From NCBI GenBank assembly GCA_014281115.1, contig JACONQ010000009.1, positions 1,240,001 through 1,304,000 on the forward strand: a stretch of DNA of 64,000 bases, written 5' to 3'. The DNA is from Laburnicola sp. R22_1. Its lineage: Eukaryota; Ascomycota; Dothideomycetes; Pleosporales; Didymosphaeriaceae. Each line of letters opens with the position of its first letter. The first letter of the stretch is position 1. The position numbers and the translations under genes are program-made. This document shows positions 1 to 12,034 of the stretch, piece by piece. The notes under the pieces are model-generated. The model did no database searches. It was not told where the DNA came from and saw only the letters and a list, made by a program, of their open reading frames with translations.

Positions 1-160
1 ATAATAGTAGATTTATTTATATAATAACTTAGTCTATTAGTTTACTAAAGCAAAGGTATATATTAGTATTTAGAAGATAAGAGACTTTTAAGAAGTAAAA
101 CTTCTATTTTTATTTTATAATATTATAGGTTTATAGTTTTAGGCCTTTATTTTATTTTTA

Positions 161-405
161 AAGTTTCTAAATAGATAACTTAAAGAGAAAACCTTTATTG
201 GGAAAAACTTAATTATAATTTATAGTTTCTTAATAGATAACTAAAGAGAAAACCTTTTAATAGGAAAACCTTATATTTTATTATAAAGTTCTAAATAAAT
301 AACTTAAAGATAAAAACCCTTATTAGAAAAAAACTTAATTATACTTTATAGTTTCTTAATAGATAACTAAAGGGAAAACCTTTAAATAGAAAAACCTTAA
401 TTAAT
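161..405. repeat. Tandem repeat, two copies of about 123 bp
   Basis: Two near-identical units lie side by side at about 161-283 and 284-405. Each is made of two similar halves of about 60 bp that contain 'agataacttaaagagaaaac' or a close variant. The block lies just past the presumed stop codon of element E, so it is probably in the 3' untranslated region or LTR of E. The sequence from 1 to 160 is AT-rich with nothing I can identify. Confidence 0.7.
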
Positions 406-1064
406 TCTTTATTAGATTAATTTTTTCTATAGCTTGATTAAAAGCTATAGTATTTAGACATTTAGTAAAGATATCCGCAGGTTACTCTTTAGTACTAATA
501 TAGTCTAAATTAATTAAACCTTCTACAATCTTTTCTCTTACATAGTGATATTGTATATTAATATGTTTAGATTTAGAATAGTATTCTGGATTTTTAGCTA
601 ATTTAATAGCAGGTTAATTATCACATAATAGATAATAACTTTTAATATTATTATTAATATTTAAAAGTTTAAATATATTTATTAAATAAATATATTCTTT
701 TAAGGCTTCTTTAATAGTCATATACTCTGTCTCGTAACTAGATAGTACTATAGATGTTTGTAATTTACTAGACTAACTGATAGAGGTATTATTAATAGTA
801 AAAATAAAGCCACTAGTACTTTTTCTTTCTACTAAATCACTCCCCCAATCTAAATCTACGTAATCTATTAGATTAAATAGATTATTACTAGATTTAGATT
901 GGTTTTTAGTTATAGTATTATTAAATACTTCTAAATTCTGTCTAGAGCAGTATAGTGAGAAGAATTAGGATTAGACATAAATCTAACACAGTTATTAACT
1001 GCGTAGATTATATCTAGCCTAGTTTTACTAGATAAATATATTAAACTACCTATTTATTGTTAGT
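401..1064 (-). pseudogene. Element E pol, 3' part: end of RT and RNase H
   Basis: The minus-strand reading gives IGSLIYLSSKTRLDIIYAV, the conserved copia stretch just after the RT core. It is followed by DWGSDLVERKSTSGFIF and ETEYMTIKEA, the classic copia RNase H signatures. The frame ends at a TAA whose complement is 401-403. One or two in-frame TAG/TAA codons interrupt it, as C-to-T mutation would cause. The upstream half of the same protein resumes at 29,703, beyond the A1 insertion; bases 1060-1064 (TTAGT) are repeated at 29,698-29,702. Confidence 0.88.
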
Positions 1065-1353
1065 TATTAAATGGGTACTCTACAGCTAGCTGTATAGACA
1101 TCGAATTCTAATCCTCTATACTGGCAAGCGTGGAGGGTGTACGGGGCGATTGTGCGAGGAAAAGGAAATAACATAATAGAACGACTTGGTATTAATTGCT
1201 TGTCTCTAGAGAGGGTGCGGATAGAAAGGAGAAGATCTTGCGGCGCACGGGCCGCGGCGCACGGGCATCACGTAATCCCCACGTGATGCCATTGTGCGCC
1301 AATATTGAAACCTCAACACCCTCGGGTGCCCTTGCCCGTACGGTGTACGGACA
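1065..1353 (-). repeat. A1 3' LTR
   Basis: This 289-bp LTR matches the reassembled right LTR (21,045-21,130 plus 29,495-29,697), the solo LTR at 53,108-53,382 and the A2 LTR at 53,715-54,000. The plus-strand start is TATTAAATGG, where other copies read TGTTAAATGG, and the end is GTGTACGGACA. It contains the GC-rich core 'cttgcggcgcacgggccg', unusual in this AT-rich setting. Between it and copia B lie 72 bases of A1 interior (1354-1425) with no readable gene. Confidence 0.9.
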
Positions 1354-1425
1354 CTGGCAACTTTTTGTTTTAAGGTTGCTGTTAGTGGTTCTCCCTTCCT
1401 CCGCACGAACTATCTACTTGCTAAT

Positions 1426-1717
1426 TGTCAAATATACGGGTATTCTTAATGAGTTGAGATGGAAAAGTGGTGGGTTAATTAATTAATTATGTGTGTTCTG
1501 TCGGAGAAGCTTGGCTACCGCGAGAAGTAACTATCTAGTACTAAGCCGCACTAGTACTATTTAGACTAGTATAGGGGCAGTGTAAAATAGTAGTGCGCCA
1601 GCCTCCTTAGTGTATTTCACAGTGAAATTACAGTGATTTACACTAATTACTACTGTAAGGGGCCATATGATCGTACACACCTACCCACTGGATTTTATAG
1701 TGACTGTCTATCTAACA
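1426..1717 (-). repeat. Copia B 3' LTR
   Basis: This 292-bp LTR begins TGTCAAATATACGG and ends TCTAACA, which is TCTGACA in the sister copy. It contains degraded versions of the TCACAGTGA motifs that are intact in the right LTR. Confidence 0.95.
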
Positions 1718-1728
1718 CACCCCCTTAG
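1718..1728 (-). promoter_or_regulatory. Copia B polypurine tract
   Basis: Read on the minus strand, CTAAGGGGGTG abuts the 3' LTR directly, which is the expected position of the plus-strand primer. The same tract adjoins the LTRs of copia C, F1 and F2. Confidence 0.75.
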
Positions 1729-1777
1729 CTTGGAACCATCTCAAGCTGGACCCAATTCTTCGCAGCCGTACTATAAC

Positions 1778-4700
1778 TTATAGTCCAAAAGCTTCCATCC
1801 TGTCTTCTAATTCGTTAAGGTCGACCTCTTGGTCGGTGATCCTACCCCTGACGTCTTTAAGTCCGAGTTGATTTACGAACTTAGTCTATTTGCTAGCTGG
1901 CAGAGCCTTTGTAAGGCCATCTGCTGCTATTTCTTCTAATTGTTGGTACTGGATTTTAATAGCTCTACGTACTACTTCTTGTTAAAGCTAATAATTGTGT
2001 ATGTTAACGTGCCTAAGCTTTGTTTGTAACTTGGCAATTTCTTTGGTAACAAGTTGGATAGTTTGTTAATTGTCGCAATTAATAGTAATTGTTGAGGATA
2101 AGAGTTTAATCTTAAGTTTAGCGATTAACTAAGCTATAAAGAGTGCCTTTTTTGCAACCTGTAAGAGTGCCAGCAACTTAGCTTTAGTTGTTAAAGTGGT
2201 GACAGTGTCTTGTTTATTTGCCTTCTAGGCGACAAGTCTACTAAACAGCTTAATAATATATCCTTGCGAGCTCTTTTTGTTAAGGGTATTGTCTGCAAAT
2301 AACGCGTTGCTAGCAACCTTGTAGGTGTCTACATCTTTAAAGCGTAGCCCTAGTAATTGGGTGGAGGATAAGTATAGCAGTACACAGTTGGCGGCTTTGT
2401 AATAGTCGTTGCTGGGATTTAATAGAAAGCGCGATAATTAGGAGCTTGCGAAAGCGATATTAGGGCGCGTGGTTACTGCAGCGTACAGGATTGATCCTAT
2501 TTTTTGCTAGTATTAGTTAATCTCTGCCTTTGTGGCGAGTCCTTCTTAAGGTAGCAGTTTGACTACTAACATTGGGGTTTCGTGTTTAAGGTCGCGTCAG
2601 TTAATAAGGCGACTAATCTTGTCTATATAGAACGCCTGTGATAGCTAAAATTACCTACTTGCACGGTCTCTAACGATTTTAATCCCTAGAAACCACTAAA
2701 GATTGTTACCTCTAGTAAGGGTGAACTTTGTACTTATCTTTTTTATTACTGTGTTAGCAGCGTGTTTCTGATCCCTTAAGTAGGCGACAATAAGGTTATC
2801 TACATAGAAGAATATAATAATGCCGTCTTTAATTATATAGCAAGGCTTATAAGGGACTGCGGTAAAACTAAGATCCTTAAGAGCACTGGTAAATTCTCTC
2901 TACCATAGTAGTGGTGAGATTTGAAGACTATACAGTGCCTTATGCAACTATAGGATAGTGCTGGGTCGGGTATAACCTTGGGGCATTCTCATGTAGAGTT
3001 CTCTGTCTAGTTTCGCATGGACGAAAGCGTTGGTGACGTCGTACTGGCTAAGCTCTAGGTCATACTAAGCTGCCATAGCCATAAGTAGGCGAAATGATCG
3101 TCCTGCGAGAGTTGCGGCGTAGGTGTCTTAAGTAGTAAGGTAGTGTTGTTAATCTCCACGTACTACTAACCTAGCCTTGCACTTCTAAAATTAATAATGT
3201 TTGTTAAGTTTGTATGTATACACCTACATACAGTTAAGGATTTAGTAGCCGCGTGATCGCACTAGGGCAATAGGCACCTTACTCTAAGACCTTATCTCTT
3301 TGTGGCTTTATAGGTGTACTCGCTTAGTATCCTTCTATATATTAAATAGCGGGTAGTCTTCTAACCATGTTCCGCAAGATGGAGGCTTTGGCAATTCACT
3401 TTAGTAGGGTTTCTTTCCTGCTATAAGCATGCGATTGAATTGCGCTTTGTTAAGCGGCTTCCCCTTATATTTGCCTCTGCTACCTGCCTGTGTTCTGGCT
3501 AGGAAAGCGGCTGCCTATAGCACAGCACGTTAATCTGGCTGTGTTAATCCTATAGGTACTTGTTTATATTAATCGTCTTTAAAACTCGCCATTAATTAGG
3601 CAAGTAATGTGACAGGCGGAGGTGTCGCTGGTGGTGTTGGGTAGGTGTAATTGATCTTCCTCCCCTAATAGTACCCTGGAGGGTTCTTCTTATCCTCGCG
3701 ATTGCGTGAGTTAGTGATCGACTTATCCTTATAGAAGGATTTAGTATTTTCTTGTTTAGGTAGTGGAGGTGGTAACTCTACTAATCGGGTCTATGCAGCA
3801 ATCTCTTTAGTAGTACTATGCATAAGGTTGTCTAACAGATCTTCTATTTTGCCTGAGAACACCTTATCTTTGTTAAAGATGACGTCGCGTGTGCTAATAA
3901 CTTTGTTAAGTGGTGGGATCTATACCCTCCAGATGTTTAATAATTGGTAGCCCACTAGGTATCTAACCCATGCCTTTAGGTCTAACCTTTGGAGCTTGCT
4001 CTTGCCGCGTTTTGTATTATTAGTTAAGGCGAAGGCTTTATAGCTATAGGCCCTAAGGTAAGCCTAGTTTGGTTTCTTTAGTTAAGTGACAATGCCGTTT
4101 TGGTAAGTAACTATTGTAAAGAATACTTCGTGTGGTGATCGCTATTAGTTGGCGTAGTTTGGAGTTCGATTGTATAGGTATACGGCCGCTTGTGTGATTT
4201 CTGGCTATAGGTTAAAGGGAAGGTTGGCGTTAAGTCGCATTGCACGACCCTTCTCCTTAATTACACCCCCTGAGTGTTTAGCTCCTCTATTTTGAGCTTA
4301 GGTGTTAGGTGCTAAAGGCTTAATAATAATACCTTTACTAATGCACCACCTGTGAACGTCTTGTTTGACTAAGAAGATCTTATTGTTGGATTCAATGACT
4401 TTAATAGTTATATTAAATTGTACTTTTATGAATTGTACAAATTCCTTTAGCAACTTAATAATTGTTCGTGCTAGTTAGTTGTCTTTGAAATAGAAGTCCC
4501 AAGCTATGCCTAAGAATCGATTAGTGATAAGCATCTGGCTTTTCTCGCTAGTAAAGCTCTAATCTTCGTAGTCGTAAAAGTCTATAGCGACTCTCTTACT
4601 AGGACCATTATTAATTTGCCTAGGTTATTATCTAATTTGTCGCTTAAGCTTTGATCTGCCGCAAGCGTCGCATTGGACTGTAGTAAGTCCTTTAAGCTGC

Positions 4701-6577
4701 ACCCCCTTACAGTGATTCACAGTGTGTTCTAGTGCCTGGGGACCTGGGTGGCCTAGTCGTTTGTGCTAGGTGATGGCGTCTGCCTTCTGCGCTTGTCGTG
4801 CGGTACGCGTGGTGATTTTGTGTGTGGCATACGTACTATTGTGTATAGTACGATTTTGTTTGGGCATGTATTCTAGTATCTATTAACCATAGAGTTCTTA
4901 AAGTTCGGCTAGGACTATATTGTCCCTTCTCTTAATTGTTATTAGATCTGCCTTTGTGTCCTACTAGAGGCCTTGCCTGCGGAGTAATTGGAAAGACACT
5001 AGGTTGCATAGCAGATTAGGGCAGTAGGCGATGTTGTCTAGCCTTAGTATCCTATTTCCTTGTACGCTTTTAACGTGTAGATAGACACTCCTATATCCCC
5101 TTATCCAAACTCGTGATGATCCCGCCCATATGAAGTCTCCTGGCGACGGTGGTCGCAGCGTGACGAAACGATCGATATTGTTGAAGATATGGCAGGTTGT
5201 GCCAGAATCGAGGATCGCGGAGTAATGTAGTGGGTAGGTGTTCGGGTCTAAGTAGTAGGAGGCTGCGATAGCATTAAAGCTCGCTAAGAGGACAGTGATT
5301 TGTCTGCCATCTAGTCATTTATTGTTAGTAATCTTAGTGATTCGAGTTAGAGTAGGAGTGCTTAATTGTTTAATTCTTAGTGTCTGTAATCTTGGACGCT
5401 TTATGGATCTTACGCTCTCTATAAGTGTAGGGTTATTTTCTATCCTGAACTTTATAAGGGCCTTTATTGCTGGCTTCGGTTAAAACTAATTAGGTGCCTT
5501 GTTAGGAAATGCGTAAAAGCAGTCTTGCAGACTATAGCGTTGTTCACAAGCAGGGCACTTGGGGTATAATCCTCTCTAGCCACTAACTGCTGTTGGCTTA
5601 TTGTCTGTGTTCGCGGACTGCTTGGATTTGGCTTTAGAGCCAGCTTTCTTAGCGTGTGATCTGCCTCGCTTGAGTGATACTGCTTCATCTATAGGATGGG
5701 CGTCCCTATCTGCGGTCTAGGTGGGTGCACCACCGTCAGCGAGAGATAGTCCTGCAATAGCAAAGGCGCCCCTTTGTTTACCCTTAATCGGGTGCTGCAT
5801 TGCCATTTAATCTCGGAAGAGTTTTACCATATCTTTTCTTAAAGTGTTTAGGTTCTTATTCCTATATTGCATAAAGGTTATAACCCACTAGGATACAACG
5901 TTGGTAACCGCCTTTATAAAATCTTGTTTGACTAAGTCTAGCAATATAAGTTCTAGCACACTATTGTGCTCTGCTTCTGTTGCTGCATAATTGTACTCAG
6001 TGAGCCAGGTGGACCATAATCCAGCTAATCTTATGGGCTTAAGAGCGTCTTAGTATCTGATCCTCGCTCGTTGTAGTTTGTTGTTTTGGTCTACCCTAAC
6101 CGTGTTTGTAAGGTTGATAATCTATTGTCTAATTAATTAATCTGGGGTGTAGTAATTAGTCTGCAAGTGTGCTAAGGTCGTTGATTGAATGAGGGCAACT
6201 ATCTTGTCGAGGTTCGCCTTCTGTTGTTCGTACCTTTGGTCGAGTAACTTGAAAGTTTTAAGTTGATCCTTATAGAGGTCGTAATCCTCTCTGTACGCCC
6301 TTACGCTAGTTGTCGACAGGTCTGACGGCCTTGTTGGGCGTGCGCGAGGGTTGTCGGTATTCGCGTTGATAAACGCTGGGCTTGGTGCATAGCCAACACT
6401 GATGTTTGGTGGGATTGGAATAACTAGTTGGGTCATAGGTTGGATCTCTTGGTCTGGGTCGATGATATCCCAGATCCCTAGAGATTGGGCGCGGGCTTTA
6501 ATTTGCCTTAGCCATGGTGTATAGTTTGAGTAATTGGATAGGATTACTGTGGGATCTCTAAGCGTTAATAAAGACAT
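1778..6577 (-). pseudogene. Copia B gag-pol polyprotein, RIP-degraded
   Basis: A single minus-strand frame of 1600 codons runs from ATG (6577) to TAA (1778) without any phase change that I can find, broken only by nonsense codons. The start MSLLTLRDPTVILSN begins a gag of the fungal copia type, and the first 150 residues are open. The GAG-pre-integrase signature HKRLGHPGPQALEH lies near 4790-4740, followed by CDACGRSKLK. RT is at about 3000-2600, where the catalytic box reads FYVDN: the second Asp of YVDD has become Asn by G-to-A. RNase H (KANKQDTVTT, then LTTKAKLLAL) lies near 2240-2140. Even without the stops the RT would be inactive. The start at 6577 is chosen because copia C has its ATG in the same place relative to its LTR. 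Confidence 0.9.
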
Positions 6578-6589
6578 AATAATCAGCTT

Positions 6590-6613
6590 GATTAAGGCAG
6601 TAAGACTCTTAAT
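6590..6613 (-). promoter_or_regulatory. Candidate primer binding region of copia B
   Basis: Immediately after the 5' LTR on the minus strand comes ATTAAGAGTCTTACTGCC. Copia C has ATTAAGAGTCTCACTGCC in the same place (about 11,909-11,932), although the LTRs of B and C differ. Position and sharing suggest the primer binding site. I cannot name the tRNA. Confidence 0.5.
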
Positions 6614-6905
6614 TGTCAAATATACGGGTATTCTTAATGAGTTGAGATGGAAAAGTGGTGGATTAATTGATTAATTGTGTGTGTTCTGTCGGAGAAGCTC
6701 GGCTACCGCGAGAAGTAACTATCTAGTACTAAGCCGCACTAGTACTATTTAGACTAGTACAGGGGCAGTGTAAAACAGTAGTGCGCCAGCCTCCTTAGTG
6801 TATTTCACAGTGAAATCACAGTGATTTACACTGATTACCACTGTAAGGGGCCATATAATCGTACACACCTACCCACTGGATTTCACAGTGACTGTCTATC
6901 TGACA
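6614..6905 (-). repeat. Copia B 5' LTR
   Basis: This is the better preserved B LTR: TGTCAAATATAC to TATCTGACA, 292 bp. It carries three exact TCACAGTGA motifs, at 6805-6813, 6816-6824 and 6883-6891. Between this LTR and copia C lie 58 bases of A1 interior. Confidence 0.95.
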
Positions 6906-6968
6906 CTAATATTCACCCTGTCTATTTATTATTCCCCTGTCCGTACGGGGATGTCCGAATCGTCGATA

Positions 6969-7154
6969 TGTCAGATTTAATGGTTGAATGCGATGATGCG
7001 CCTTAATAGATAATGATGATTGTATTGTGTTTGTGTCCACCGTGTTTAGCTAGTTCTGACTTCTTCGCTAGTGTGCCAAGCCAGGTGGTCCCTACTTTAT
7101 TGTACAGATCCAACCTTAACGCGCTTGTTCTATCTAACAGCTGCATATCTGACA
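6969..7154 (-). repeat. Copia C 3' LTR
   Basis: This 186-bp uninterrupted LTR runs from TGTCAGATTTAATGG to TATCTGACA. At the point where TE2 and TE3 entered the sister copy it reads 'gtgtgccaagcc'. The sister had TA in place of this CA, so the TA target there probably arose by a C-to-T change. A polypurine tract (CTAAGGGGGTG, minus strand, 7155-7165) adjoins it. Confidence 0.95.
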
Positions 7155-7159
7155 CACCC

Positions 7160-10100
7160 CCTTAGCTTGGAAGATCCTTGCAAGCTAAACTATTTAGCAG
7201 CCTATTATCCTAAAGTAAGGTTATTAAGGTGCCCTTAAATTTCCTTAAGAGGTGCTTTATTTGCTACTTTGCGTTTTGTTATCTTAACTAGCCCAAGTTG
7301 GGTTAGGAACCCTTTTTACTTATTAACTAGGAGGACCTTTGTAAAGCTATTAGCGATTATTTCTGCCAATTGTATGTACTCCACCTTAATCTTTCTAGTA
7401 GAGACTTTCTATCTTAACTAGTAATTGTGAATGTCGACGTGTTGTAGTTTAGTCTGAAGCCTAGATATCTCCTTAGTGACTAGTTAAATAGTTTGCTTAT
7501 TATCGCATTAGACGGTAATTAACAATAAGCGCAGTTTAATCTATAGTTCGTCCAGTAGTCTTAATATAAAGATTGCTTCCTTGGCCACTTGCAATAAGGC
7601 GAGAAGCTCTGCTTTAGTTGTTAAAGTTGTGACAGTGTCTTGTTTGCTTGCTTTCTAGGCAATAAGTCTATTAAATAGCTTAATAGCGTATTCTTGCGAG
7701 CTCTTTCTGTCTAGTGTGTTGTTAGCAAATGAGGCATTGCTGGCTACTTGAAGGCAGTTGCCTCCTCTCAGCTGTAGTGCTCTCTATCTGGTGCTTGATA
7801 AGTATAGTAGTACTCGATTAGTGGCATCGTAATGTTCCAAGCCTGGATTTAATAGGAATTAAGCTAGCCTTAAGGTTGCAAAGGCTATGTCCGGTTAAGT
7901 TGTTACTGCCGCGAATAGAAGCAATCTAATCTTGCGTTAGTATTTGTTAATTTCTAAGGGTGTCGCTAAGCTGTCTTGTGGTTTCAGCTTAATAGCTGCT
8001 ATTAGGGTGTTGTGTTGAATATCCCTCTTGTTAACTAATTAACTAATCTTGTCTAAGTAGGCAGCCTAAGAGAGTTAAATTGTCCTAGTCTTTTAATCTC
8101 TAATAATCTCTACGCTAAGGAACCACTAAAGGTTGTTTTCTCTACTTAAGGTGTATTTTTCTTGTAGGCGCTTAATTGCTTGTTGGGCTTCTTCCTCTTT
8201 CTGCTTGTGAAAAGCTAAGATAATATTGTCAACGTAGAAGAAGACAATAATTCCGTCTTTAAGAAGGCAGCATGGCTTGTAAGGCACTGTCTGGAAACCT
8301 AGAGCTTTAAGTGTTAAGGTAAACTCTTTCTGCTAGAGGAGTAGTAAGATCTAAAGACTATATAAAGTCTTGTTAACTTAAAGTATTATTTTAGGCTTCT
8401 AATAGCCATAGGGCATTCTTATGTATACCTCTTAGTCTATACTTGCATGGACGAAAGCGTTTGTAATATTGTATTGCTTAAGCTCTATATTATAGTGAGC
8501 TGCTATTGCCACCAGCATTCGGAACGACCTGCTGGCAAGTGTGGCTGCATAAGTGTCTTAAGAGGTAATATTCTATTGTTAATCGCCCCGGACGACTAGC
8601 CGTGCCTTGCACTTTAGTAAGTGATAGTGTTTATTAAGCTTGTAGGTGTATACCTACATATAGTTAAGGATCTGCTGTCCTGTTAGTTTAATTTTCTTTA
8701 TTAGTACTTCTAACCATAATTTTATTTGTTTGTGGCTTGCGAGGTGATCCCGCTCTGCTTCTTTAAACAATTCGCCCATCGGGTGATCCTCAAGCTTAGT
8801 ACGGCACGTTGGCAGAGGTGGGAGTTAACTTTAATAGGGCTTTAAGCCTTTAGCGAGCGTTCTTATTATCTTAGCCTTGTCTATAATATCCCCTCTGTAT
8901 TTCCCAACGTGGCCAGCTTAAGTTCCTGCCATGAAGGCGGCTGCCTAGGGGATAGTTTTGGATAACCCTTTTAGGTTTATTTTTGATTTATTTCCAGCTA
9001 TTAACTACGCAAGTAATGCCGCAGGTGGTGGTGTAGTTAGAGGAGTTGGATAGTTGTCCCTAATCTTCACTTCTTAGTAGTAGCCTAGTGGGTCTACTTC
9101 GCCTTGGGGATTTAATAAGCCTCTAACAGTGTCGTCTTTATAGAAGGACTCTGTCTCTAGTTAATAACTTAGTGTTAGGAGTTCGATTATTCTTACGTAT
9201 GTGCCAATTTCCTCCAGTATACTATGTATGAGGTTATCCATAAGGTCCTTAGTTTTGCTACTAAAGACAGTTTGTTTGTTAAAGATAACGTCGTGGGTGC
9301 TTATTACCTTAGCAAGTGACGGTATCTAAATTTAATAGATATTTAAGGACTAGTATCCTACTAGGTAACCAATCCAAGCCTTTAGGTCTAGGCGTTATAG
9401 CCTTAATTTACCTTAATGTGTATTATCCATTATTGCGAACGCTTTGCAGCCATACGCTTTAAGGTAAGCAAGATTAGGTTTCTTAATTAAGGTGACTACT
9501 CTATTATTTAGAGCAACTTGTGTGAAGAATATCTTATATAGCGTTTTCTAGTTGTTCGCATAATTCGGTGTTCGATTATAGAGGTATACTGTAGCTCTTG
9601 TAACTTTAGGCCATAGTTCCCAGGGTAGGTTAGTATTAAGACGTATCGCGCGCAATTTCTCTTTGTTTACACCCCCTAAGCGTTTAGCACCTCTATTTTA
9701 AGCTTGTGTATCTGGGGCGAAAGGCTTAATAGTAATTCCTTGTGATGCCAACTAGCGCTTAATTTCCGGTTTCACCATTATAATCTTATTGTCCGCTTTA
9801 ATAACCTTGACCGTAATATTGTAATGGTTTTTAAAGAAGAAAAAGAAGTTTAATAGAACTTTAATAACTAACTTTGCTAGTTAATTATCTTTAAAATAAA
9901 AGTCCCATTGCAGGCCTGAGTACCTGTTAGTAATAAGTATCTGGCTCCTTTTGCCAGTGCTACTTTGCGCCTTGTAGGCATAAAAGTTAATAGCTAGTCT
10001 TTCTCCTAGTCCTTTATTGTTAATTTGCGGTGCTTGGCTAATTTGTTGCCAGATCTTTGCTTTCCTATAGGAGTCGCATTAAACTATTGTAACTCCCTTA

Positions 10101-11899
10101 ACTCGCACCCCTTTAGCTTGCTGCATAAGATATTTAATAGCTGCTAGTCTAGGGTGTCCTAGTCTCTTATGCTATAATTTAGCTAAGGCCCTTTATAGTG
10201 CTCCTTTTATTTGTAATATATTTTTGCAGATGTAATATAAAGTGGGTGGTAGCGAATTATACTTAAGTACCTATTAACTGTGTATCTTAGATAGTTTTCT
10301 AATAATCTTATTATCTGGTCCTTTTAGCGTAGTTGGGTCCGTTTGCGTATCCCACTAGATTCCTCTATGCCTTAGTAGTTAAAAGGAGACTAGGTTGCAT
10401 AGGAGGTCTGAACAAATAGCCATATTATATAGAACCAACGTAGTTGTTCTATATTAGCCTCTTAGTATTAAGTTAACAGAGCTGTAGCCTTTTATTCATA
10501 TCTTTATATTGCCAGCCTATATATAATCTCCGAACGTAGGTAGATAGAAGTTGTAGATACGATTAGGGTTATTTATAATATGGTAAGTTAATCCTAAATT
10601 AAGAATAAACAAGCGCTTTAGTAGGTAATTAGACACTTCTATTTCCATTAGCGCTAATATAAACGCAGCGTTAACGTTTAATATTCTCCGTCCCTCTAGT
10701 TAGTCCTTAGGGGACTTGAGAATCTCAGGTGTGGGCGTATGCGATTGTTTAATATTTGGTGTTTTTAATCTTAGTCTACTTTGTCCTCTTAACAGTCCTT
10801 AAAATTCGGGATTGTGCTCGCGCTTTAATGCGACAAGTTCTTTAATCTTCTTGTTTAGTTTCCACTACTTAGGAGCTTTGTCTACATTAATATAGAAGCA
10901 ATCCTAGAGTTTATAGTAATGTCCACACGCAGGACATTTAGCGCCTCCTATTTTTGTAGGTTTTTAAACTAAGAATAAGTTCTTATTATCTTTTTGGTTA
11001 TCACGTTGATATTGGGGTCTGCCCTATTTTCTAGATAGTGCTGCTTTGGCATTAATGCCCTGGGTGGTTTTCCCACTTTTAGCGAGGTATAATAAGTTAT
11101 CTGCCACAAATGCGGCCTTATGCTTCCCTGTTTGAGGGGTTGGATAATTTAATATTATATGCTCTTAGAAGCGCTTTATTATTTCTTTCCGATTTATGCT
11201 AGGTGTGAACCGTCTGCTACCCTAAAAGGTTGTAGACTAATTAGGCGCAACTTTGTTTACGGTAGTTAGAAAGTCCTTTGTAATTATATTAATCTATATT
11301 ATTTTAGGGACATTGCTTGTCTCCGCTTCTATAGCTGCTTAATTATATTTAGTAAGCCATGTGTCCTAATTTAACGCGTTTCTTATTAGTCTAAGGGATG
11401 TAAGGTATTAGTCGTGGGCTTGTTCTCTCTCAAATCGTTCGTCGACGCCAACTGTGGCTTTGAGGTTCGTAATCCACTGTCTTAGTGGTTAATCTAGGAG
11501 GCAGCAAGTGCGCTAAAGATGTGGGCTAATAGTAGCCTGAATATAAATAATAATTTGCTAGAGGCTTGTTTACTCCTTTTTAAAATTATATTAATTGTTC
11601 TTATACTGCTTGGCAAGAATCTTATAATACTCAAAATCTTCTTTAAACGCCTTAAGTCCTGCTGCTAATAGTTTAGACTGCCTTGTTGGGATGCTAACGT
11701 TCGCTGCTAGAGTATACCTATTAATTAGCGGCGCCCTTAGGGCTATAGGTTTAGGTTTTATTAGGATATTTAATATAGGATTGACTTTTGGCCAGATGCG
11801 ATATGCGACGCATCTAGACTAGAGCTGCATTATCCATACCCTGTAGTTGGTGTGGTCTTAAAGGGTTACTGTTGGGTTACGCTGGGGTAGTGCAGCCAT
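7160..11899 (-). pseudogene. Copia C gag-pol polyprotein, RIP-degraded
   Basis: The minus-strand start is ATG at 11,899 (MAALPQRNPTVTL), aligned in position and sequence with the start of copia B gag. RT lies around 8420-8100: VPYKPCCLLKDGI is followed by FFYVDN, again with the last Asp of YVDD changed to Asn. RNase H is around 7660-7560. The C-terminus near 7300-7200 is similar to that of B. Stops are dense and mostly TAA/TAG. The frame at the 3' end is out of phase with the start, so at least one indel is likely. The exact stop is not settled, and the left boundary is approximate. Confidence 0.82.
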
Positions 11900-11908
11900 T
11901 TTGGTATT

Positions 11909-11932
11909 AATTAAGGCAGTGAGACTCTTAAT
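11909..11932 (-). promoter_or_regulatory. Candidate primer binding region of copia C
   Basis: ATTAAGAGTCTCACTGCC (minus strand) directly follows the 5' LTR and differs by one base from the same block in copia B. Confidence 0.5.
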
Positions 11933-12034
11933 TATTAGATTTAATGGTTAAATGCGATAATGCGCCTTAATAGATAATGATGATTGTATTGTGTTTGTGT
12001 CCACCATGTTCGGCTGTTTCTGACTTCTTCGCTA

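Larger units (their letters stand above)
1426..6905 (-). mobile_element. Copia element B, complete, 5480 bp
   Basis: Two 292-bp LTRs (1426-1717 and 6614-6905) enclose one degraded gag-pol frame on the minus strand. The 5-bp duplication CTAAT (1421-1425 and 6906-6910) is perfect. It is inserted in the interior of A1. The sister LTRs differ mainly by C-to-T at CpA and G-to-A at TpG. For example, 'gaaattacagtgattta' on the left is 'gaaatcacagtgattta' on the right. Confidence 0.95.

Noticed and set aside
1196..1486. Open frame of 96 codons on the plus strand
   Set aside because: It lies across the A1 LTR core and the B LTR, so it is a by-product of the GC-rich LTR sequence, repeated at 53,180 for the same reason.
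6821..7006. Open frame of 61 codons
   Set aside because: It crosses the end of the B LTR, A1 interior and the C LTR, so it joins unrelated pieces.
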